Origin: Alteromonadaceae bacterium
GTDB lineage: Bacteria; Pseudomonadota; Gammaproteobacteria; Enterobacterales; Alteromonadaceae
DNA: 43,468 nucleotides
NCBI GenBank assembly: GCA_013216015.1
Contig: JABSOI010000050.1
Coordinates: 1 to 43,468 of the forward strand
Direction of reading: 5' to 3'
Shown here in pieces: positions 9,972 through 18,890 of this stretch. How positions within the stretch are numbered: the first letter of the stretch is position 1; the number at the start of each line of letters is the position of its first letter. The notes under the pieces are model-generated. The model was not told where the DNA came from. It was given only the letters and a program-made list of their open reading frames with translations, and ran no database searches. The position numbers and the translations under genes are program-made.

Positions 9972-9996
9972 CTTTCGTTTTCTTTCAAATCTTTTC
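9972..9996 (-). promoter_or_regulatory. Putative AgaR operator upstream of agaZ
   Basis: CTTTC at 9972 and 9982, then CTTTTC at 9991, give a 10-bp periodic array about 45-70 bases upstream of the agaZ GTG. E. coli AgaR is known to bind tandem decameric repeats rich in TTTC. The same spacing recurs before the first TBDR and the MFS permease. The pattern is seen in the sequence; the regulator assignment is inferred. Confidence 0.65.
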
Positions 9997-10255
9997 TTAA
10001 GGGAAAATGTGTTTTATTATTGTTAAGTCAATAAAGTATATATTTTATATGCCTTTGCTTGGGGGTTTTAAGTTAATTTATTCCCTGATATAAAAACACA
10101 AAGAAAGTTCTTGAAGGTTATTTCTATTTTGTTGTATAAATATTGATTATAGGGAATTCAGATTATGACTTTAGGATCAGGAATTTCTGATAATACTAGT
10201 ACAGTGAATTTAATGCTGATGGGGATAAATATCGAGATTGGTACAACACACAAAA

Positions 10256-10329
10256 AAACACAAACAGATCATACAAAAATACGGTACGGGGGTAATGCTA
10301 AATGGCGGACCATCTGCCTGTTTGTGTTT
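10256..10329. repeat. Separated 12-bp inverted repeat
   Basis: AAACACAAACAG (10256-10267) and its exact complement CTGTTTGTGTTT (10318-10329), 50 bases apart, just downstream of the GH16 gene. It could be a long transcript-end hairpin or the ends of a small degenerate element; no T-tract fits well. Confidence 0.5.
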
Positions 10330-10343
10330 AACAATATTAGACT

Positions 10344-11690
10344 TTACTGACAACCAATCAGGCCATCACAAGGAAAGCTCTCTGGGGCATCATCATCATT
10401 TGGCTCATTAAAAGCGGTGAATCTGAAATAATCCACCGCCATAGTATCAGTGTCAAAATCTGCGTCACCAGCCCAGCCATTGGCAAACCAGACTGCTAAC
10501 CAAAGACGACCTTTTTTGGTGGGAACATAATCTGTTTCTGTAAACAAATATAAACCATCGCGGTAAAATTCAACACGAGGGGTTTCTCCGTTACCACCTG
10601 TGTGCCAAATGAATTTATAATCGTGGAATAAACCATCCGCATTGTCGCCACTGTTTAGGTAGTTGGCGTCATATTCATTTTCGCGTTCACCTTGCCAAAC
10701 ATTGGCTAATAAATAATCAAAGGAAAAGTTTTCGTGTGCCGCCGCGGGTCTTCCAGGAATTTCTATATCAATTTCATGGTTTGACGCCCAATAAGTACCT
10801 GTTCCGTTATTATCTATGTATTCTTGATCAGCCGGGTAATATTCCTGGTAATGAAAAGTCCAAATCGTTGATACGGCGCCAAAATCAGGTAAAGCTTTCA
10901 TCCGGACTTCATAAATACCAGAGCCAAGATATTCTTTAGTCGCGATGCCGCCACCGGTTTTTTTACCGTCGGCACGACTGGAACCGTCTTTATTAATTCC
11001 TGTGACAGATCCATCGTAATAGTTACCTAGGCCTGCAAGGTTTAAATTACCTCCTGATACAGAGACATTGTCTTCAACAACACCTCCGTTTGCGTTGTTA
11101 CCTCCCCATTGTTTTCTTAATACGTACCACTTGTTTGCATCAACCGAAGTGTCGTCAAAGTCGTCACAGAAGGTATAAGTTCCCTCACAATTTCCGTTAC
11201 CACCAGTTTCACCACTGGCCAGAAGCGTTAAAACTGGTTGCCCTAATGTGACTTTGCTTATAGAGCCGAAACCATCTCCCTGCTGTTTCCATAGTGAGCC
11301 ATAGACAATAATCGTATCGCCTTGAGCGGTAAAATGTATTGGCGCTATGTCACGGTATGATGTTTTATCTCGATAATGTTCTATGTTTTCTGTGCCATTA
11401 TTTACACCGATATAGGTTTTTAGACCACTAACCGAGTTTTTCACTTTTCCGTAAAGTGTATAAGTATTACCGGGTACAACATCTAGCACTATTTCAGCTC
11501 TTGCTGTGGTCGTAAAATCGCTCACCAGTTCCAGAATATCGCCTGTTTGAGTTGTGTTGCCACTGGTATTTACCCATTCTGAAGCACTTGCCTTTATTGT
11601 TACGAAGGACATTGTTATCAGTAAAATCAGTAAAATCAGTAAAATCAGTATTTTTTCAGAAATTGACGGTATCTTTTTTATTTTTAACAT
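10344..11690 (-). CDS. Secreted GH16 glycoside hydrolase with N-terminal CBM-like domain
   Basis: Extracellular endo-acting beta-glycanase of clan GH-B. Order: a long signal peptide whose core is repetitive (LLILLILLI), cleavage likely after KASA; a beta-sandwich CBM4/9-like domain (about 38-150) ending in YGSLWKQQGDGFGSISKV; then the GH16 domain from CEGTYTFCDDFDD to VDYFRF. The catalytic signature EIDIE is at about residues 306-310, giving nucleophile and acid/base Glu. The start is ATG 11690 because GGAG lies 9 bases upstream; an earlier TTG at 11705 is less likely. The CBM-like domain resembles the N-terminus of the enzyme at 24618, which also has a WKQQ motif, suggesting both bind the same polymer. 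The exact GH16 subfamily and substrate (galactan, agar-like or beta-glucan) cannot be told; context suggests a GalNAc-containing glycan. Confidence 0.88.
   Translation of the reverse strand: MLKIKKIPSISEKILILLILLILLITMSFVTIKASASEWVNTSGNTTQTGDILELVSDFTTTARAEIVLDVVPGNTYTLYGKVKNSVSGLKTYIGVNNGTENIEHYRDKTSYRDIAPIHFTAQGDTIIVYGSLWKQQGDGFGSISKVTLGQPVLTLLASGETGGNGNCEGTYTFCDDFDDTSVDANKWYVLRKQWGGNNANGGVVEDNVSVSGGNLNLAGLGNYYDGSVTGINKDGSSRADGKKTGGGIATKEYLGSGIYEVRMKALPDFGAVSTIWTFHYQEYYPADQEYIDNNGTGTYWASNHEIDIEIPGRPAAAHENFSFDYLLANVWQGERENEYDANYLNSGDNADGLFHDYKFIWHTGGNGETPRVEFYRDGLYLFTETDYVPTKKGRLWLAVWFANGWAGDADFDTDTMAVDYFRFTAFNEPNDDDAPESFPCDGLIGCQ
11617..11643 (-). repeat. 9-bp tandem repeat inside the GH16 signal peptide
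   Basis: Three exact copies of ATCAGTAAA (plus strand) plus a partial fourth up to 11650. On the coding strand they encode repeated Ile/Leu triplets in the hydrophobic core of the signal peptide. Each copy gained or lost would change the signal length by three residues without a frameshift. Confidence 0.9.
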
Positions 11691-12195
11691 ATTTGAATAC
11701 TCCAATATTGATTAAATAAATGTGCCTGTTCAGTAATTTTGGTTTTGAATAGCAAAAAACATTTTCTTTCTAAACTATTTGCAAAATTAAGCGCTAAATT
11801 AGTCACTTAATACGGGCTGAACATACATATATTTTCAAACATTCTCTAAAACGAATGCTTTATCATCTGCTAAAGGTTTAGTTATGACTTTCAATAACAG
11901 ATTTAAGTAAAACTAACTTACAACAACAACGAACAAATAACAATGAAATAAAGGTTTCGGTGGTTTTGATATCTTTCATTAATGGTTGGATTACTGAATG
12001 GTGCTTTCATTGCATTTTAATGTGTATAAATTTTAGGTACGTGAAGTGGCTTGATAGTTTGTTTTGGGGGTGTTTTCGATTGAGTTTAGCAGCTTTAGCG
12101 TTCAAGGCTAAAAATAAATAATCTCAAGTCGGGATAATGAGTGTGACGGTTTATCGCTAACTTGTGAATATCAGAATAATGGAACTAAATAAAGT

Positions 12196-12312
12196 GCTCA
12201 GCTATGTATCTGTTAAGTGTGGCTACGACAGTAATTCAATGTTTTATTAGAATTTATTTATCAGCTCAAAATTTTAGCGCGTAGGATGGGTTAGCCGCAG
12301 GCGTAACCCATC
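12196..12312 (+). repeat. Dispersed repeat, copy 1, with palindromic terminus
   Basis: Ends in the near-palindrome GATGGGTTAGCC...GGCGTAACCCATC (12285-12312). The preceding ~90 bases (CAGCTATGTA, GGCTACGA, GTTTTATT, CAGCTCAA, GCGCGTAGGATGGG) match, in reverse complement, the block at 40843-40957. Similar GTAGGATGGGTTAGCC sequences are common intergenic repeats in marine gammaproteobacteria. Confidence 0.8.
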
Positions 12313-12539
12313 AACTATCTGATTTTTAAAATATAAATTGATATACGAGCCATTAAATGTAGAGTAAAGCCGTTGACTAATCGATTCATCTGTAAAGCAT
12401 CAATGAACTGCGATATAGCCAAATTGACCAGCTTGCTACTTTTAAATTCAATGAGGGTAGGGGTGAGAGTGGTGATAGGGGGAAAAATAGATTGTTCCGT
12501 ATTTAGGTTTGAGATGAGTAGAGGTCAAATACTAAATTT

Positions 12540-12559
12540 AAAGGCTCGTATGAGCCTTT
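12540..12559 (-). terminator. Hairpin downstream of the GH20 gene
   Basis: 8-bp stem AAAGGCTC / GAGCCTTT with a GTAT loop, about 90 bases past the GH20 stop. Only a short T-run follows on the minus strand, so function as a terminator is tentative. Confidence 0.4.
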
Positions 12560-12651
12560 CAACTAGGACTCAACCTGGAATTAGCAGTGCACTTTAGATT
12601 TTATTGCACTTTATATATTACAGAACTTTAGGTTTTATTGAGCTCTAGATT

Positions 12652-14223
12652 TTATTGAACATTAGGTGCATAACCTATCGACTCTTTTCTTTTAATAAAA
12701 TCAGTCAGCTTATCAGAGCCTTGGTAGCCCCAAACTTTTTCAGCAAAAACCGCTTTTTGGTTTTCAATATGTTGATCAAACCAGTTTTCATCTTGCTGCT
12801 CTGCGCCATCGGTCCATAAGCATACTTTATAACCCTCAATTTGCGGGGATATGACGGGCTGCCACTGTTCATATATATACTTAGAGTTGAAATAACCATA
12901 ATCCCCAGGTTTTGTACCGCCAAGTCCCGGGGTTGAATAAAGTGCGCCTTTGCCTTCTTCAGGCGTCAATATCACCTGATAACCATCGGCGATAATTTGG
13001 GCTTCTCTGGGCTTATTCCAGATATTGATAATAATATCCTGTGCGGGTTGCGTATCGGTGACATTCTCCCAACCTGGTTTGGCGTTAAAACGCCACCAAT
13101 TCCATATTTGTGTGGTTTTACCGTGAGATTTAACTAGCTCATTAATTTCATTAATCCATTCGATAAATACATCGCCAGTGTGTTTAAAACCTCTTTCCTT
13201 AGCATAGGCAACCAGCTCCGGGCAGGCTTCTTTCTGGAAGTCATATTGCCATTCATCACCACCGATATAAAAATAAGGTGCATCGAACAAAGGAATAAAT
13301 TCTTCTAATAATTCGTGAATAAATTTGCGCACTTCGGGTTTGGTGACATCCAGCATCCAGCCTACTTTTGCCTGATTCATATCTTCAGGCAGCCATTTAG
13401 CCGTCAGCATAGCATCACAGCTAAAACCAAAATCAGGATTGTATTGGATAATATGGGTCGCGTGGGCGGGCAGGTCGATTTCAGGAATAATCATCACATG
13501 ATATCTAGCGGCATAATCCTGAATTTCGCGTAACTCTTGCTTACTGTATGACTGCTTGGAGGCCAATTCAGGAAACTTGTCACTTTTCAGACGAAATCCT
13601 GACCACTCAGTAAAATGCAGATGAAAAGCATTAAGTTTATACCAGGCCATATTGCGAATAGTTTTTTTCAAATAGTCCATGCCAAAGTATTTGCGACCCA
13701 GGTCAATCATATATTGCCTGTTTTTTATTGTTGGGAAATCCCGGATAATCCCCTTAGGTAACTTATGCCTGTTGGCATCCTGCGTTAATATTTGCAGTAG
13801 TGTCTGCGTTCCGTAAAAGATGCCGGCAGGTGAATTCGCCTTAATTTTGATACTGACACCAATATCAATGGTATAGCCTTCGGGCCCAATTTCATCATCA
13901 TTTAAATCTAGTGCCAGCGATATAGTACCTTCAGTCGGTTGGTCTATAAGTGTATTGACACTGACTACAGTACCAGAAATTTCTTTAATATCTTGCGCAA
14001 AGGTTTGGCCAATTTGCTTTAGCTTTTCACTGGTATTAATTAAAACCCCTTCATTTAGCATGAAAAAGCCTCTGCCTTGGGTCCATTGTTGCAAAGCTGG
14101 GATCACATTGGGGCTTGGGTTCAATTTTTCACTAGAGCTTGGTACGGTATTCGTCTGAGATTCAGAGCAGCTTGTGAGAAGTAGGGCAAGTACCAGTAAG
14201 GGGATAGTTTTTATTATTTTCAT
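12652..14223 (-). CDS. GH20 beta-N-acetylhexosaminidase, lipoprotein
   Basis: Exo-acting hexosaminidase that removes terminal beta-GlcNAc or beta-GalNAc, probably anchored in the outer membrane or facing the periplasm. The signal peptide carries a lipobox (LLTSC, Cys about 19). A GH20b-like alpha/beta domain (about 40-160) precedes the TIM barrel. The catalytic Asp-Glu pair is in YFYIGGDEW (D323-E324), with PEIDLPAHA and HLHFTEWSGFR as supporting family blocks. Length 523 is normal, and the C-terminus looks intact. Substrate-assisted catalysis follows from the family. In this cluster it would release GalNAc from imported oligosaccharides for the permease and AgaK. It lies between agaR and the GH16 gene on the same strand, with long gaps, so it probably has its own promoter. 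Confidence 0.93.
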   Translation of the reverse strand: MKIIKTIPLLVLALLLTSCSESQTNTVPSSSEKLNPSPNVIPALQQWTQGRGFFMLNEGVLINTSEKLKQIGQTFAQDIKEISGTVVSVNTLIDQPTEGTISLALDLNDDEIGPEGYTIDIGVSIKIKANSPAGIFYGTQTLLQILTQDANRHKLPKGIIRDFPTIKNRQYMIDLGRKYFGMDYLKKTIRNMAWYKLNAFHLHFTEWSGFRLKSDKFPELASKQSYSKQELREIQDYAARYHVMIIPEIDLPAHATHIIQYNPDFGFSCDAMLTAKWLPEDMNQAKVGWMLDVTKPEVRKFIHELLEEFIPLFDAPYFYIGGDEWQYDFQKEACPELVAYAKERGFKHTGDVFIEWINEINELVKSHGKTTQIWNWWRFNAKPGWENVTDTQPAQDIIINIWNKPREAQIIADGYQVILTPEEGKGALYSTPGLGGTKPGDYGYFNSKYIYEQWQPVISPQIEGYKVCLWTDGAEQQDENWFDQHIENQKAVFAEKVWGYQGSDKLTDFIKRKESIGYAPNVQ

Positions 14224-14580
14224 TTTCAGTGATGTCTCTTTAAGGGCTTATACTTTTGAATAGTTATTGAGCTCTTATCAGTAAAAAGAACTTTTAACCT
14301 TAACCTTAACCTTAACCTTTAACTTTTAAATAGTGCCGTATCTCAAGCCTATATCGAATCATATCGTAAGATAATGAAAGGTTAACATGAGTTATATGTC
14401 TTTCAAAGTATTTATTGAGGCGGATAGTAAAAAGCAACTGAAACTGAAATGTATGGTGCTGTGCTGCGTGGTGGTGTATGGACTTAATAGCAATGTGAGA
14501 GTGTGGGTAGGTAAACAGCAAAAAAAGCAGTTGAAAGCTATTGTTTGCTGTTTTTGAAAGGATAAAATTTAACTGGGCGT
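14224..14580. other. Intergenic region between agaR and GH20
   Basis: 357 bases holding a hexamer array (14294-14317) about 70 bases upstream of the GH20 start. Otherwise nothing recognisable; a 69-codon minus-strand frame (14312-14521) is composed of low-information sequence and is not called. Confidence 0.5.
14294..14317 (+). repeat. TTAACC hexamer tandem repeat
   Basis: Four exact TTAACC units followed by a TTTAAC variant, in the 5' region of the GH20 gene. A short array like this can slip and alter promoter spacing. Confidence 0.85.
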
Positions 14581-15363
14581 TTAGTCATCATCCGGGTGTG
14601 GAACAATAATCAAGTTAATGCGCTTTTGCTCCAGATAATCTTTGTAAGCTGCGGGTATTCTACTGTCGGTTAACAAGGTATCAATGCCATCTAGAGGACT
14701 AATGATATAAAAGCCGTTACGATTGAATTTAGAAGAATCGGTTACCACAATAGTTTCTCTGGATATTTGACTCATCATACGATTGAGGTTGGCTTCATGT
14801 TCAAAGTGAGTCGACAAACCTGCTTTTTCATCAATACCATCAACACCCAGAAAAACCTTATCAAAACGAAGATTAACTAAGCTGGATTCTGCTTGGCGTC
14901 CATAAAACGATAAGGATTTTTTACGTAAGGTTCCGCCAGTCATCATTATGTTGGTATGTTCACTGACTGCCAACTCAGAGGCAATATTCAAACCATTGGT
15001 CATCACCACCAAATTTTTATGCCCGTGAAGTTGTTTAGCTATTTCTTCGGTAGTGGTGCCTGAATCCAGAATAATTGATTCGCCATCATTAATTAAACTT
15101 GCCGCCATAACCGCAAGTCTTTGCTTTACAGCTAAATGCTCACAATGTTTTTCTTTTATCGATAATTCTTTAGCGATTCGACTGTTCCTTACTGCGCCAC
15201 CGCGGGAGCGAACAATCAATCCTTTTTTATCCAGGCTATTTAAATCGTTGCGAATAGTAACAGTTGATACCAGATACTTTTCTGAAAGTTCTGCAACATT
15301 TACTTTTCCCAATTCATTGGTTAGCTCTACTATTGCCTGACGTCTTTCTATAGTTGTTAACAT
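14581..15363 (-). CDS. agaR: DeoR-family transcriptional regulator, probable AgaR
   Basis: DNA-binding repressor of sugar-phosphate catabolism. The N-terminal DeoR helix-turn-helix is clear: RRQAIVELTNELGKVNVAEL, then SEKYLVSTVTIRNDLNSLDK, with the family tail GLIVRSRGGAV. The DeoR C-terminal sensor (ISOCOT fold) follows, including ILDSGTTTEEIAKQL and VMTNGLNIASEL, expected to bind a phosphorylated effector such as GalNAc-6-P or GalN-6-P. Length 260 is typical. It has the same orientation as the GH20, GH16 and aga genes. A CTTTC/ATTTC pair at 10-bp spacing upstream suggests autoregulation. AgaR identity rests on family plus neighbourhood; other DeoR members look similar. Confidence 0.87.
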   Translation of the reverse strand: MLTTIERRQAIVELTNELGKVNVAELSEKYLVSTVTIRNDLNSLDKKGLIVRSRGGAVRNSRIAKELSIKEKHCEHLAVKQRLAVMAASLINDGESIILDSGTTTEEIAKQLHGHKNLVVMTNGLNIASELAVSEHTNIMMTGGTLRKKSLSFYGRQAESSLVNLRFDKVFLGVDGIDEKAGLSTHFEHEANLNRMMSQISRETIVVTDSSKFNRNGFYIISPLDGIDTLLTDSRIPAAYKDYLEQKRINLIIVPHPDDD

Positions 15364-15415
15364 GATGATTTTTGTTTTTTAATAGTCTAGTGGTTATCTT
15401 AACAAGCATAGATGT

Positions 15416-15430
15416 CTTTCACAATATTTC
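15416..15430 (-). promoter_or_regulatory. Possible AgaR operator upstream of agaR
   Basis: CTTTC at 15416-15420 and ATTTC at 15426-15430 keep the 10-bp spacing seen at the other sites, about 55 bases upstream of the agaR start. Weaker than the agaZ array. Confidence 0.45.
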
Positions 15431-15646
15431 AAAAGACATAATCAATGTTTCATTAATAATATTGGAATGTAAATTGGGTTATAAATATTAATTAATGCAG
15501 TAGGTTAATATCTTGTTAGTCTTGTGCAGCATTGTTCTGTGGGCGACGTTTGAACGGCATCATCTATCAGCTACTGGGAAATGAACTTTCAGGAATACAG
15601 ACCAACAGATGAAATACCGTAAATAAGTGTGATTAATAGGTTGTTA

Positions 15647-16411
15647 TCAATTAGTTTCTTTATCAAAATGAAGGGTAAGTTTTATTTTACTCTTTGCATA
15701 TCTGGCGTTTCGAAGTTGTACCAGTTTTTTGAATTGTTTCATAGAATGCTGTATAGCATAGATAGGGCCCCAGTAATTCATTTCATGAAACATAAAAACA
15801 TCTTCACTTGTTAAATAAGAAAATTCATCGACATTAATCGTATATAAATCGTGGATAACCTCAGGCTCTTCCGTCAGGCCTTCGATTATTAATTTAAACT
15901 CAGTGATCAGGTTCCTGTTTACTAATTCCTGAGTTAATTTCTCAGTTTGTACTGATGCATCAATTATTGTTTCCAGCTGTTGGCGCATCTGTGAAAGATA
16001 AGCCGATTCAGTATTGTTTTCAAAAAGTCTTTTCCCTTCACTCTTTGATACATTAGGTGAATTAACATCAATACATAACCAATCCTCAGAATTTTCATCA
16101 GCAGAGGAAGTACTGAAAGGTTTGATATTGAAATTAACGGGAATATAAGTACCAAGCCATTGTCCTTTTTCGTTAACAAAAAGGTTTTCGTTTGGGGTTA
16201 AGCCAAATAAGGCCGATAATTGAAAACGTCCAGAGTCTGCATCTTTGAGAAAAACCACGGGACAATTTGCTGCCATATCCGCAATTTCTTCAGCAACTAA
16301 CGCCGAATTGTTAGTATTTGTTAAATGATGGCAATCACTGAAATCTTTGACACAAAGGTCTGCATGTTCAGTGTTATTGATAGATTGGAAGTTTTCTTTT
16401 TGTTCTGACAT
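15647..16411 (-). CDS. SapC-family protein, TBDR-associated
   Basis: Member of the SapC family (PF07277), named after an S-layer-locus protein; biochemical function unknown. Visible features match the homologue at 34082: an ALVAEEIADMA segment, CPVVFLKDADSGRFQLSALF, an NENLFVNEKG turn, CIDVNSPNVSKSEGKRLFE, LYTINVDEF, and a C-terminal segment ending in KKLVQLRNARYAKSK. No signal peptide or membrane segment. The N-terminal 30 residues are longer and more polar than in the second copy. It is the last gene of the TBDR1 unit (receptor, oxygenase, TPR-sulfotransferase, sulfotransferase, SapC), 90 bases after the small sulfotransferase. The recurring link of SapC with TBDRs and modifying enzymes suggests a shared, unproven role. 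Confidence 0.83.
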   Translation of the reverse strand: MSEQKENFQSINNTEHADLCVKDFSDCHHLTNTNNSALVAEEIADMAANCPVVFLKDADSGRFQLSALFGLTPNENLFVNEKGQWLGTYIPVNFNIKPFSTSSADENSEDWLCIDVNSPNVSKSEGKRLFENNTESAYLSQMRQQLETIIDASVQTEKLTQELVNRNLITEFKLIIEGLTEEPEVIHDLYTINVDEFSYLTSEDVFMFHEMNYWGPIYAIQHSMKQFKKLVQLRNARYAKSKIKLTLHFDKETN

Positions 16412-16500
16412 AGGATTAGTTTTCTCTTACTTTAAAATTATTTTTATAATTGATTGTTTTTAAACAAGCAGTCATTAAACGTTTGTTTTTTAGACGAATA

Positions 16501-17191
16501 TCAATTAAACGAATATTTATAGTTATCTATCACGGCAGAATCAACATCAGCAATACGATTGTTGAGTTCTTTCGAGTAATAACCTTGATATGCTCGATGT
16601 TCACTTGTATTCATTACAGGGGATTTATCAAGAAAATTTTGAATTTTCTGCTGAGGTTCAACCCTTAATTTACTCATTACCTCACTAAAACCGCTCCGAA
16701 GTTGTTCCATTTTTATAACGGTAGGATCAGCACTGTTTTCATAGAGGCGATTAAATAAAAATGAGTAAAATCCAATACCGGTATTCTGTATCGGTTTTAT
16801 ACATTGTTTTGTTAGGTTAAGCCCTTTGTTTTGAAAATTTTGTGGAAGTAAGGAACTAACGTTAGAAAATAATTCCTCATCACTGCTGATATTTAACAGG
16901 TTAAATATAGTTCCCTCAAAATCTAGCGTATTGTTTTTACTTATTGCCATAAATAAAGCATTGGGTTGTTTCATTTTCATCTGAAAAGCATACCAGGAGA
17001 CGTAATATGCCCAAGGGTTTCTTACGGTGCCAATAATCGGGAGTCGTCTATAGCTGGCCGGAAGTTTTGAGTAAGGAAAATGATAGCCTATTTGTTGTGC
17101 ATAAGGAACGCATGTAGATATCATCTTATTGATAAAAGTACCGCCAGATTTATGCAAATGCAAAAAAAACAAACTTACTACATACGATCAT
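16501..17191 (-). CDS. Small sulfotransferase, with apparent start-proximal frameshift
   Basis: PAPS-dependent sulfotransferase-like protein. The 5'-phosphosulfate loop is HLHKSGGTFIN and the 3'-phosphate motif is PIIGTVRNPWAYYVSWY, near residue 50; an RxxYxN-like helix follows. Length about 230, a minimal sulfotransferase fold; acceptor unknown. Start problem: the open frame begins only at a TTG (17172), directly at the P-loop. A much better start is ATG 17191, 1 base after the upstream stop, with AAGGA before it. It gives MIVCSKFVF and then enters the sulfotransferase frame only if a run of 8 T (coding strand; 17162-17169) had 7. So the gene is frameshifted, slippage-regulated, or the base count is wrong. 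Part of the TBDR1 tailoring unit. Confidence 0.78.
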
Positions 17192-17192
17192 C

Positions 17193-18890
17193 TTAATTTT
17201 CCTTGACCTTTTCAAAGGCCATTTTTATTTCTTCTAAACAAAACATATAGTTATTTGATCTACCCATAAATTTACCATGGATCGGCTCTTGGACCTGTGC
17301 TGCGCTGGCTGTACCAATTGGTGCAGTATTTTTATGTATATTTACATACTCGTCCTGCCATGGCAAATCACAAAAATCAAAAAGTAATTTGGATTGTGTT
17401 AATGGCTCTGTGACGAGTGTTTCGTAATTCACCACTAAAAATCTTGAGGGAAATAGTTTTGCCAGCAAGCTAACCAAGTTACGAAACTCATAAACATAAT
17501 TGGCCAGGGCATGTAAATCCAGGGTGTAAGTAAAAGTGCCACTTGATTGTTCAAAAACTTGTCGGTAGTTGCCAATAATTGTATCAAGTGGATCTCTGTG
17601 CAAACAAATTATTTTTGCTTGTGGAAGTGCCCGAAGAGCGACGCCGGCTAATAATATATTCAGTGGTAACTTATCAACAAAGCGTTGGCTGTCTTTGGCG
17701 AGGTAGTTTACGCTTTTAATATAATCCTGCCCTAATTTTGCAAAGTTAATTGTTGACCAATTATCATCAAGCACTTTCCCGTCAATTAAAGCGCTGTAAG
17801 GGCTGTTACACTGTTTTTTTAGTAAAGCGCTTAATTGGTTTCTTTCACCTAAGGTAACAACATCTTTATGATTTGTTAGAATGCGTTCAACAATGGTTGT
17901 TCCTGTACGTGGCATACCGGTGACAAAAATAGGGGCTATTTTGCTACCATCTTCACTATTTTCTTCATTATCTGTTTTACTAACTTCATAAGTGTCGGTA
18001 ATTTCTTGAGCATGTTCAGCATATACCGCGATAAGTACTTTAATATTTTCTGCGCCGTCATTTGGATTATGAGGACATAAGGTGCGTAGTCTTTTTTTGC
18101 CTCTGGTTAAAGCCTCAAACGATTCTCTATATTTGCCAAGGTCATCTAACTCTTTCGCCAGTCCATGGTATAAATTAATTCCCGTCCAGGGATTTCTATG
18201 TTGTAAAACCAACGATTGTAATTGTTCAATATTATTGTTGTTTAGTGTTGCTGTTCTTGCCTTGGTCAGTGCTGCGTGTGCCAAACCAAAATCAGGATCA
18301 AGACGAATTGATTCTTGGTATGCATCAATTGAAGGTTTAATTTTTCCGCATAATGTCAGCATCATACCCAGATCATAGAATAATTGACAATTTGCATCAT
18401 CTAATTCAATGGCTTTTTCAAGCATTGCGACAGAGCCGTTATAATCACCCAGTGAGTGATAAACTTTAGCGGTTAAGTTATAGATTTGTGCGTTATTGTT
18501 ATCATTTATGGCGATAAGTTCAGCATATTTATAGGCTTGTGCAAAGTTACATAAACTAAGATGAGCAAATGCCAATTCAATTAAATAGTCACTTGAATTT
18601 GGTTTAAGCTCAAGCGCTTGGGTTAAGTACTCAATTTGTTCGTTATGGAGACCAATTGTGGCTTTAATTTGAGCCATAAAATGAAAATAAATGGCGTTGG
18701 GCGCTTGCTGTCCGGTTTGCTGACTGGTTTTTTGTTCGGCTTTTTGTTCGGCTTTTTGTTCGATAATTAATAACTGGATAGCTTTTTCAGCTTGATGATA
18801 TTTTTGTTGTTGAAAAAGTGTTTTAGCTTTTTGATATAGCGGTTCATTTTCAGTATCAATGGTACTATTTTTTTTATCTAAACTACGCAT
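17193..18890 (-). CDS. TPR-repeat sulfotransferase
   Basis: Two-part protein. Residues about 15-270 form tetratricopeptide repeats (for example PLYQKAKTLFQQQKYHQAEKA, then AQIYNLTAKVYHSLGDYNGS), suited to holding a protein or peptide partner. Residues about 318-560 form a sulfotransferase: APIFVTGMPRTGTTIVERIL carries the PAPS 5'-phosphosulfate loop and IICLHRDPLDTIIGNYRQVF the 3'-phosphate site. No signal peptide, so cytoplasmic. This architecture is common in Alteromonadales; family members are of largely unknown acceptor, with protein sulfation possible by analogy with tyrosylprotein sulfotransferases. A repeat EQKAEQKAEQK near residues 44-54 comes from 12-bp tandem DNA units. It overlaps the upstream oxygenase gene by 8 bases, indicating translational coupling. 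Confidence 0.88.
   Translation of the reverse strand: MRSLDKKNSTIDTENEPLYQKAKTLFQQQKYHQAEKAIQLLIIEQKAEQKAEQKTSQQTGQQAPNAIYFHFMAQIKATIGLHNEQIEYLTQALELKPNSSDYLIELAFAHLSLCNFAQAYKYAELIAINDNNNAQIYNLTAKVYHSLGDYNGSVAMLEKAIELDDANCQLFYDLGMMLTLCGKIKPSIDAYQESIRLDPDFGLAHAALTKARTATLNNNNIEQLQSLVLQHRNPWTGINLYHGLAKELDDLGKYRESFEALTRGKKRLRTLCPHNPNDGAENIKVLIAVYAEHAQEITDTYEVSKTDNEENSEDGSKIAPIFVTGMPRTGTTIVERILTNHKDVVTLGERNQLSALLKKQCNSPYSALIDGKVLDDNWSTINFAKLGQDYIKSVNYLAKDSQRFVDKLPLNILLAGVALRALPQAKIICLHRDPLDTIIGNYRQVFEQSSGTFTYTLDLHALANYVYEFRNLVSLLAKLFPSRFLVVNYETLVTEPLTQSKLLFDFCDLPWQDEYVNIHKNTAPIGTASAAQVQEPIHGKFMGRSNNYMFCLEEIKMAFEKVKEN

Larger units (their letters stand above)
9928..10343. other. Intergenic region carrying the aga operon promoter
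   Basis: 416 bases between the agaZ start and the end of the GH16 gene, both minus strand. It holds the putative AgaR operator (9972-9996) and a separated 12-bp inverted repeat (10256-10329). A 61-codon plus-strand reading frame at 10165 has no recognisable product and I do not call it. Confidence 0.6.
11691..12651. other. Non-coding region of about 0.96 kb between GH16 and GH20
   Basis: No supported gene. It contains a CTTTC (11766-11770) near the GH16 start, a dispersed repeat with a palindromic end (12196-12312), a small hairpin (12540-12559), and three degenerate copies of TTTAGATTTTATTG between about 12594 and 12657. A 74-codon frame at 12373 shows no protein-like features. Confidence 0.55.

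Noticed and set aside
10165-10350. 61-codon plus-strand reading frame
   Set aside because: No family resemblance, lies across an inverted repeat, and overlaps the end of the GH16 gene.
12373-12597. 74-codon plus-strand frame
   Set aside because: Low protein-like character, no good start signal, and it covers a hairpin and degenerate repeats.
15647-16411. SapC as the Sap peptide-transporter permease
   Set aside because: The protein has no membrane segments; it belongs to the unrelated PF07277 family that shares the name.
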